Positions 56,356 through 64,000 of a stretch of DNA of 64,000 nucleotides are shown here, piece by piece. The first letter of the stretch is position 1. Each line of letters begins with the position of its first letter. The notes below the pieces were generated by a model, which did no database searches, was not told where the DNA came from, and saw nothing but the letters and a program-made list of their open reading frames with translations. Source of the DNA: Antitrichia curtipendula. Taxonomy: Eukaryota; Streptophyta; Bryopsida; Hypnales; Leucodontaceae. Position numbers and translations under genes: made by a program. The stretch lies in contig OX579641.1 in the NCBI GenBank assembly GCA_951230915.1, positions 12,502,254 through 12,566,253 of the forward strand, read 5' to 3'.

Positions 56356-57764
56356 CGCTGCTCTCGTCAGAGTTTCTTTTTTAGGACGACAGAGATAAAT
56401 CATCTTCGAGAAGATCTTATTATTGCGCAGCAAAGCATTCATACAGATGCCTTTTTGTTCCTCCAAATTCTCCTCCATTCTTTTCTTAGCCATTTGATTC
56501 TTCACCTGTGTTTTCCACACCATGTTATTACATACCCATAAAAAATTGCTTCCAAACGGCGACCTTCTACGTAAGTGGTTCAGGAATGTCATATGATGGT
56601 CTATTTGTCTGTGTAAATGCGCGCACCTCAATGTAGGCAAATGACCGGGGAAATTCAACATCTAACCAACGGTAGAGAGCCCAAACATTTGGAGTGTATT
56701 CAATTGCTACACCTGATCGACTGCAGTCAGTGATGATTGAAAAGCTCCGTGGTCCACACCATTATTTGCATTCAGTCTTACCAACAATGCGGCGTACAGT
56801 AGTCGGTCAAAGCCATGACATGTGGTAGTCATAAAATTAGGAGGCCGTATTGTTTAGGTACAACACTCCATCCTTAGCAATCAATCAATCAATCTTCATT
56901 TGCAAAAGGTTAAACACTCGGCACTTAATATTAGAGTGAGAATATTGTTCATTAAGGGACGTAGGAAGAAAACTTCAAAACACTGGCCGTGTCAACACTC
57001 AGTTTACAGAATATGGGAAATACCTGAAACTTTGAAGTGCTGCCCTGTCCTACAGCAGAAATCGAAAATTAGAACGTGACAGTTGAGTTGATTTAACAAG
57101 TAGCATGAATAATAGTCGAGGTGTCCTATTCTAAATTCCCCCAAATCAATGTATAGACATAACGATCTTAGTTGACATCACGCATATGCAGCACTCGGGT
57201 AGAAATTCTACAGATTTAATGAACTGGCAACTCAGAGGCCCGAAATGGGGAACGGCCTGGAGCCAGGTGTCATTCCTCCGTGGAGACAAAAAGCGACACC
57301 GAAGTCGGCAAGAACCCATGCCGAGGTTATTTACAGTTCGAACAAGCTACAGATACAAGAATCAGCGACATGATGGTTTCATGACAACATATGCGGTCAT
57401 AATATATTCATTGAATGTGGACGATGTTCCACTATGAGAAGGAATACAAGCGAGACATCTTAGATAGCTAATTTAATCAATTTGAAGTTTGCATTTTTCG
57501 GTATACCTTGCGAGCTAGATCATGGTACAGAAGTACGCCAGATGGATGCCTACTCGCCACGGTCCTCGACGCCCCAGGTTATATCCAATTTGGATTTAAA
57601 TTCCTTACACATCTTCACGTAGCCCTTCAAATGGGTCATCGCCCACTCCTACACATTTCCATCAGGCTGCACGATTTACATATCGTGTCTAGAAAACTGT
57701 AGAGAATCTACGAGGAAGCTCAAGAAAGGACAATCATATGAGCCAGCATGATTGTTGCTTCAAA
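56356..57764. other. Intergenic, no gene seen
   Basis: Frames at 56290-56661 (minus), 57186-57437 and 57508-57702 show no domain or splice context. The last part (about 57,500-57,764) is probably the 3' untranslated region of the minus-strand AIG2-like gene. Confidence 0.5.
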
Positions 57765-59802
57765 TCATGACACTGCAGAACGAATACTGAAAAACTTTTC
57801 CAGAAACTCTTTGAGATGATTCGTTCTCCATTCCTGCAACACACCATCTCGTAAGCGAAGACATCATTACGCTAAAAGGTGGTGGGACAAGCCACGTTAG
57901 TCCTCAATTATCTGTATTACCCTGAATTACATTTTGGGTGCAGAGAACAGCCTTAAGATACTACTGAGGATAGAAACCAACTCAACCTTATTGGCGCAGA
58001 CGATAATAAAATCGTGGAATAAACGCAATTTGTGGGCAGACAATCAACTCGATGCTAAGCCTGCGACCTCATAATTTATAAAAAAGGAGAAGGAAAAGGA
58101 AATGAAAAAGAAAAAGAAATGTAGTGTGTTGATATGCCAAGGATGAGATTACCTCATAATCCCAGTTTCCTACAAGGTCTGGGTCTCCCTGTTTGCCCCA
58201 AACATACATGTATGCTGTCACTTCCTTTGCAAGCCTGAGTCCAACAATACGACCTGGCGAAATTTCAACAGTGTTATCTTCAAGTTCCACGTTGTCTGCC
58301 TGACCATTTGGGACGGTCAGGGCATTGCTCAATCGCTCTAAACAGCCGGAGCCTATTTGTTCCTGAGTTACGTCATTGTGGGTACTGCTCACCGATTCTC
58401 CGTCAGCATCATGTGCTTTCTGTTGCAACATCACGGCAGCATATAATGCTGTAGTCAAAACTATTTCACATGTTTTCATGTCAATCACACTATTTTATGT
58501 TTAAATGTGGTCAATGGAGAGGATCGGAGTTCACATAAGAGAGGATCAGAGTTGAGGAACAACTCTGCAACACCAGGAGAAAACAACTCAGCACGCCACA
58601 TCTAGCATCTTTGGCTCAGTTGATCAGCAGTTAGATGTCAATTATGAAGATCAAGTTTTCCCTGAAGTACCAGAGTGAGAGACGATACTGTCAATTTGTT
58701 GTATTCAATATCTTCAAATTCATCCAGAATATGTAGCTCTTGGTCGCTCAGATCAAACAACACCTGGCACAATACTCCGAGTTAATTATTCTGCCCGGTT
58801 CATGAATTACACAACATGAATTCTGCACTAGAGACAGTCAAGATCTTCGAGGAAAAACAGAGTGGAAACGTATCCGAGACTGCTGTACAAATTTTTTCTC
58901 ACACTATCCTCTAAAAGAATCCCAGATAGAAGGAACACTGAACACTAGAAGTTCAGAACAGTAAACTATACCAATTTTTCGGGTTTAGTCAGGAGAAACG
59001 AATACAAGATCTCTGAACAACTGTAAAGAGAGATTATGAGCAAAGCACGCAGGCTGATCAAATCTGAATCAGAAGCAACAGGAGATGAGAAAAAATGAGT
59101 GGAAATGCGGAGATACCTTTCCAAATACTTTGTCACCTTTGTTAGGCGACGCGGCAGGATAGATGCGACCCTTTATGCTGTACCGATGGCTGCCACCCAT
59201 TTCAAACCCAAGAACAGACTGATATTAAAGATGAGTAAATAAAATCACGATGAGGGGGAACAAGATGCCTGATCCCCGGCATCTTCGCAAAAATGAGAGC
59301 CGATAACTCCTCAAAACTTTGCAAAAATTACAATCACCATAGTAAATTAACGATGCTTCAAGTGAGAAACTAGGGCCACTGCAGCAGCAACAAGAAAAAT
59401 CCGTCACGATAATGGCCAGCGCTTAAAACAGTAAGAATCATATCATCGCACTGAAACCAAGAAGAATATAACTCTCTGCTGCAAACGCAGTAAGTATGAA
59501 AGTAACTAGGATTTTCCACAATATGAAAACAACAACAAATGCAACAGAATAGAAGAGCAACAGTCTTATTACTGAGGGGTAATATAACATTTTAAGAAAA
59601 AAATGTACTTCAGATGACGGATCCGAAAAATCGCTAGGAAGATTGGATTGAATATGAAAAATTCCAAACAAAAATCAACTTACTAGTCATGTACGACCGC
59701 AAGGGATGCACGAGGAACTCGATGCAGAAGTGCGCTTAGAACTTCGGGAGCGAGCAATGATCCGTACACGAACACATTGCGGACCACAGTAGTAGCAGCC
59801 AT
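57765..59802 (-). CDS. AIG2/GGCT-like (gamma-glutamylcyclotransferase fold) protein, five exons
   Basis: The exons are 59684-59802, 59117-59189, 58689-58763, 58153-58419 and 57765-57833. All join in phase at GT...AG sites: the split codon TA|C between exons 1 and 2, the rest phase 0. The result is about 200 residues, start ATG at 59802 and stop TGA at 57767. Family landmarks appear in order: NVFVYGSLLAPEVLSALLHR (9-28), the YGSL substrate-loop motif; HRYSIKGRIYPA (41-52); VLFDLSDQELHILDEFEDIE (65-84), with the conserved acidic FEDxEY segment; AYMYVWGKQGDPDLVGNWDY (158-177); EEWRTNHLKEFLEKF at the end. Relatives include Arabidopsis AIG2, and the fold includes gamma-glutamyl cyclotransferases. 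The actual substrate is not known, and the protein is probably cytosolic because no signal or membrane segment is seen. Odd points: the loop between FEDxEY and YMYVW is about 65 residues instead of some 15-20, and an alternative donor at 58670 (exon 3 to 58671) would add 6 residues. Confidence 0.85.
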
Positions 59803-61130
59803 GAAGAACTCCCTTCCAAATCTGAGACTCGAAAGTCAACAGAAAATGTTTAATTCCCGCAAACACCCGAACCCTACCACAATACCGCTTGATTCTGCTC
59901 ACAGCCCGATCGCTCCCGCAACCAAAACTACAGAATAAAATTCCTGAAAATGCCGGAATAACGAAACAGTGACGGAAACACCATAGTACAGCTACCTGTC
60001 AAAAACAAGAACAGCAAGAGAACACAAAGAATGTTTCCAATAAGTGATCGAATTTTGAGAAACGGTCCCGGAAGAGCCACACTAGGTAATAAACCGCTGG
60101 ACTGCCTCACTACTCGACTGCATCATAGCCAATGTTGCTTCAGCAAACATGAAATGTATTTCAAGGTACTACTGTTGAAAGGGCATCCAGGTCATTTCTT
60201 ACATCAAATGCGTGATAAATGCGAGGGAGTATCTTAAGATTGTCATCCACCTCCTACTTGAAGATGATCTTGGCTCGATTTCACCCAACAAAGAGAGGAA
60301 AAAACTAACATAACTCAGCTGAACAACATGACCTACAACCCTGGAAATAATAATTCAAGAAAGGGGATTCCATGCTCACGAGGGAAGAATCAGCCAACCC
60401 ATTCAAATCCATTCACAGGAGGCATGAAAACGTGACCTAATCCGAAGACACTCCCTCATGACCATGGAATTTGAAGAAACCGAAAAGGCCAAAGCGCCAA
60501 GCTTACCCTACAAACGAGCCACGCTGCTGGCGACTCTCCAGCGACTGCCCAAGGAGGTTGATCGTCCGGGAAAACCCTCTCCTCAACGCTGCCTGGTTGA
60601 CAGCATTAAATTTCACGCCCGCCACTCTGTTTTCTTCTACCACTCGATCTTAATTCTGTTCGAGAGCTGTCTCGCACAGCCGAACGCTTCCGAAGTCCCG
60701 ACCTCCTACAGAATGAAACTCCAAAAATACCGTAAAAATAAAACAGCAGAAACACCGCGACCGTAACACCAGAGCAAAGCTGGCTGTCCAGAACAAGAAA
60801 TGCAAGAAAGCACACAACTTACCCAGAGAGCGCAATCTCAACACAAAATTGACACCATTCAAACGAAATAATTGTTGTATAAGTGTCTCCAAGCTGCTTT
60901 TCAGACAACTTCGCTGTGTGCATTTGTGTTATTGGCTCAGGATTCCATTCCGCGAATCCCTGAAAATAAAATTCCAAAAAAATGCAGGAAAAACAGAACG
61001 GCGACAACTAAACACAGCTACCAAAACACAGTAATAGCTGTCCACAACGGAAATGCAAGAGAAGCATAACAATTACCAACAGAGAGCAAGCTCAACACAA
61101 AATTGACGACATTTCAAAAAAAAAAGTAGC
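59803..61130 (-). promoter_or_regulatory. 5' flank of the AIG2-like gene with repeated leader-like units
   Basis: Three diverged segments in the same orientation share phrases. Near 59925-60045 are CAGAATAAAATTCCTGAAAA and CTGTCAAAAACAAGAACAGC. Near 60709-60868 are CAGAATGAAACTCCAAAAAT, CTGTCCAGAACAAGAAATGC and CTCAACACAAAATTGACACC. Near 60966-61118 are AAATTCCAAAAAAATGCAGG, CTGTCCACAACGGAAATGC and CTCAACACAAAATTGACGAC. The first unit lies in the leader and the others farther upstream, so the promoter or first-exon region has been tandemly duplicated and has drifted. The other open frames here are not coding. Alternative first exons are possible but unproven. Confidence 0.5.
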
Positions 61131-61156
61131 CAGTGCGCGCGTGGCTGCTCTCCTGG

Positions 61157-61225
61157 CTCAAGATTCCCATTCAGTTCCGACACTGGCGTGACTCAAGATT
61201 CCATTCAGCTCCGACACTGGCGTGA
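61157..61225. repeat. Tandem duplication, 35 + 34 bp
   Basis: The unit CTCAAGATTCC(C)ATTCAG(T/C)TCCGACACTGGCGTGA occurs at 61157-61191 and 61192-61225. The copies differ by one base deletion and one substitution. A third, partial match GGCTCAGGATTCCATTC lies at about 60934. Confidence 0.9.
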
Positions 61226-61601
61226 GAGCATCGCCACCGGAGACGGAAAACGTAGACGGTTGCGGGAAGGCGGCACTTTTGGGCTTCCACCGTATCAACG
61301 CCAAACGCTCTCCGGTTTTACTGCGCAACGCTACAAGGCTCGCTACAAGGCTCTGTTCACGCCATTTTCTAGGGGGGTTTTCCACCCACACAAAAGAGTT
61401 CACGCAACGATTCAACCCTATGACCATGGAGGAATCATTCTCTCCCTGTGGCTTACAAACCGTGTATGACAAAAACTATGTAAATCTCAGAGTTCTGATT
61501 GTTGAGTGTCATCATTGATCTCAAGAACTTTGTAATTTTTTTACAAAGGCTTAGTCTTGCCATCACCATTTTTGCAAATTTTGTTTCATGCAAATTGATT
61601 A
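61226..61601. other. Distal upstream region, no firm gene
   Basis: Frames on both strands (61158-61472 minus, 61188-61518 plus) overlap completely and include the tandem repeat, so no gene is called. Confidence 0.4.
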
Positions 61602-62078
61602 CCGTAGTGTGACATGGGTTTTGTTTTTGCAAAAACGAAATTATTATTATTTTTACCTGAAGAGGTTCGTTTTTGTTTAAATGGAATAATGATGAATTCG
61701 TTTTTTTTAAGTACATAATTATTAGACTTTTCGTCATACATTCAATTTGAACGAAATATTGTTTCCTTTCAAATTTAAAGGGAAAATCAAGGTGAATGGA
61801 AGTGAAGTGGGGGTTAACAAGTTTTAATTCAATCGGTAACGGTTGAAGCAGTAGTGGTTCATTTATTTGCTTTATTAAAATATTTATTAAAAATATTTTG
61901 TGTTACCAAAGTGGATTTATTAAAAATATTTTGTGTTGCCAAAGGACAATTACTGAACTTTTTGTCATATCTCTTCCTCATTTTTCACATATTTCGTTAT
62001 TTCTTTCTTACCGTTTTCTTGAAATTCGTTTTTTACATTTTTGAATTAATAAAAATTGAAACCCATGTCACACTACGG
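61602..62078. mobile_element. TA-flanked inverted-repeat element, family N
   Basis: The left end is CCGTAGTGTGACATGGGTTT, preceded by TA (61600-61601). The right end is the exact complement AAACCCATGTCACACTACGG, ending at 62078 and followed by TA. The 477-bp size, perfect 20-bp ends and TA duplication suggest a Tc1/mariner-type MITE. Inside, AAAAATATTTTGTGTT(A/G)CCAAAG is repeated at about 61889 and 61924. The open frame at 61854-62135 runs off the end and is not a gene. Confidence 0.6.
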
Positions 62079-62218
62079 TATATTGTCGGGTGTTTTTTTG
62101 AGGTTGAGCAAATGGATTGTATTGCCAATTTTTGAATTAATAAAAATTGAAACCCATGTCACACTACGGTATATTGTCGGGTGTTTTTTTGAGGTTGAGC
62201 AAATGGTTTGTATTGCCA
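62037..62218. repeat. 91-bp tandem duplication over the right end of element N
   Basis: Copies 62037-62127 and 62128-62218 differ at a single base (GGATTGT against GGTTTGT). The unit includes the right terminal repeat and about 49 bp of flank, so the element carries two right ends. The near-identity points to a recent event. Confidence 0.95.
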
Positions 62219-64000
62219 ATTTTTTTTTAATGAAACACAAGGATGCTCATTAGTTGTTTCCCAACTTTTTGTAGTTGAATCGAGTTGGATTACGGTGAAT
62301 GAGTTGAATTGTGGTGCCAAGGGGGGTTGTGACTACACTTTGGGAAAAGGTTTTCACGTATTTCTAGTCATGTTGATGCAATGGCGATGCTTTGACAACA
62401 CCTCGGCACCTATTTCATTCGCAATCGGCTATTCGAGGAGGCAAGTTTTGCACTGGAATTGGTCTCTGATCACCATGCCGGTCATCAACCTTGCATTTTG
62501 TTCTAGAGAGTAGACAGCTCCCTGAAGCGTTTTATCTCACTACCTTGTAATTGGTACCTCACTACTTTGTTGCAGATTTTGCGCCCTATCAAGAATGTGA
62601 AAAAGGAAAAATAATTATGTCCTTCTTTTAACGTAAGTGACACGGCCATTCATATGTGGTAGTTGTTTGTCCCACCTTAGAAATTGTCTTCTAAAGAAAG
62701 TCCAGTCTTCCAAATTACTTATGCAAGTCCAAAAAACTTAATGGTTGTCTTTATTGTCTAAATTAAATATTGAAATTTTATTGCCCTTGTTGTCTATTGA
62801 AATTAGCTATGAGTTTGTCAAATTAATTTTTACAATAGAAACACAATAACTATTCATTTATGTATTGAAATTAAATAAAATACTTAGTACATAAAAGTGA
62901 CTTGTCAGAAAATTTCCATCCAATTCTCTAACATATTGAAATGGAAAGCTGTAAAGAATATAACAAAGACATGCTTATAGGGGATCATGCTACTAGAATG
63001 TGAAGAGGACAAAATAGCTTGGGCAAAGCAAAAAGAGTCCATTTGCTCTCACAGAGTTGGTTGGCCTCCATTGTGACCTTAAATATTTATAACTTTTAGA
63101 GTGCTCCTTTCTGTTGTTATGTTAGGTGATGTGGCATCTAGTGTTAAAGTGCGTCACAATGTGTTATTTATTGGGCTGAGATGGTTTCTTTAGTTCATGT
63201 TGTGGTTTTAGAGAGTCCTTGGTCATTTAAAAACCCCATGTAGATCAAAGTTGACTCTTTGTTCTTGTCAACTAGGGTATGGTGTATTTAGGCCTAAAGT
63301 CTTTCTTGACTTATCATTCTTGTCAAACCAAACTTTGTGTGTGTTTTAAAAGAAAGAGCTTTTTTGTTGAGGATTTGTGGCCATGGTGATTTAGCCATTT
63401 ACAAAGCTTCAATTTTTTTCTTTGATGCATGTGCACTTTGGGATTCTCCCTTGGTGAAGTGAGAGCGCTTGACTACTTATATGCAAATTCTTAGTTTTTC
63501 ACTTGACATGAATTTTCTCTTCAAGATTTGTAGTGTAACAAATTTTTGAATTGAGACTAATTTGATTTGTTGAGAGTGGTTTGGATTTATAGAAACTTTC
63601 AAGTGTTTTCAAAAAAGTGCAAATTTGTTTATGGAGTAATTGGAAGTGGAGGAGAAAACTTAGAAAGCTCCAAAATTATTTCCCCTAATTTTCATTTTCT
63701 ATCTTTATGGTAGCAAATTTGAGTGGAGGGACAAAATTTCAACTTCAATTTAGTTGCTCATATTGCGATATTGGTAGAAGAGTCGTATTCAAATTTATTG
63801 GTTAAAAATTGTGAGATTTGAGTGATTTTTGAAAAAGATATAGGATTTTTAGTTTTTGCCATTTCTTCCATGAGTCCTTGGCTAGAGGCCAACATTTTTC
63901 TGAAATCTGGAAAATTTGAAGATTTTTAAAATATTTTCTCCAAATAGATTTTGAAAATTCAAAATCTTGAAATTTTTTAGTATCTAATATAACTTTTTTT
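62219..64000. other. No gene seen
   Basis: A frame at 62208-62513 (ending VINLAFCSRE) lies in a GC-richer patch but has no recognisable domain or splice context. From about 62,600 the sequence is AT-rich with no signal. Confidence 0.45.

Noticed and set aside
56290..56661. 123-codon minus frame with a CRESNPGPLL end
   Set aside because: The end is the antisense translation of the tRNA-Gly gene, a well-known artefact.
58069..58488. Single 139-codon gene with a hydrophobic C-terminus
   Set aside because: It is exon 4 of the AIG2-like gene plus intron read-through on both sides; the hydrophobic tail is the pyrimidine-rich intron.
61854..62253. Protein with a duplicated 30-residue motif
   Set aside because: The repetition comes from the 91-bp DNA duplication, which shifts frame, and lies within a transposon end.

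Overview
The window is nuclear DNA of a land plant. Three things support this: an intact gene of the plant DUF506 (PDDEXK-like) family at 52640-53977, a five-exon AIG2/GGCT-like gene with plant-type introns on the minus strand (57765-59802), and a typical plant tRNA-Gly(UCC) gene at 56272-56343. The sequence is very AT-rich and loaded with short non-autonomous DNA transposons. The style of the two proteins and the repeat content would suit a seed-free plant (bryophyte or lycophyte), but that is an inference only.

Layout. From 1 to about 51,700 no complete gene can be supported. This part is a mosaic of MITE-like elements, many nested: (i) a family of about 0.4-1 kb elements ending in TTAA-CCCCTAAAGG / CCTTTAGGGG-TTAA, which look like piggyBac-type MITEs; (ii) several families with ends TA-AGGTRG.../...CYACCT-TA and a TA target duplication; (iii) single PIF/Harbinger-like, Mutator-like, CACTA-like and foldback elements. 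Islands of normal base composition between them hold exon-like or decayed coding pieces (13541-13669, 14178-14617, 15258-15440, 23594-23759, 43445-43870, 49135-49450). These may belong to genes with very long, transposon-filled introns or be gene relics. None is assigned a function.

From 51,800 to 61,500 lies a gene-bearing, GC-richer island. It holds the DUF506 gene with a long leader containing short upstream ORFs, the tRNA-Gly gene with an oligo-T terminator, and the AIG2-like gene, whose 5' flank carries diverged duplicate copies of its own leader. Distal to it are a TA-flanked inverted-repeat element (61602-62078) whose right end was tandemly duplicated, and then AT-rich DNA without genes to the end.

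No reverse transcriptase, integrase, full transposase, CRISPR array, rRNA or organellar gene was seen. The most notable signal is the piggyBac-like family. Its boundaries and TTAA duplication can be read directly because one copy interrupts another repeat at a TTAA and removing it restores the host repeat exactly.
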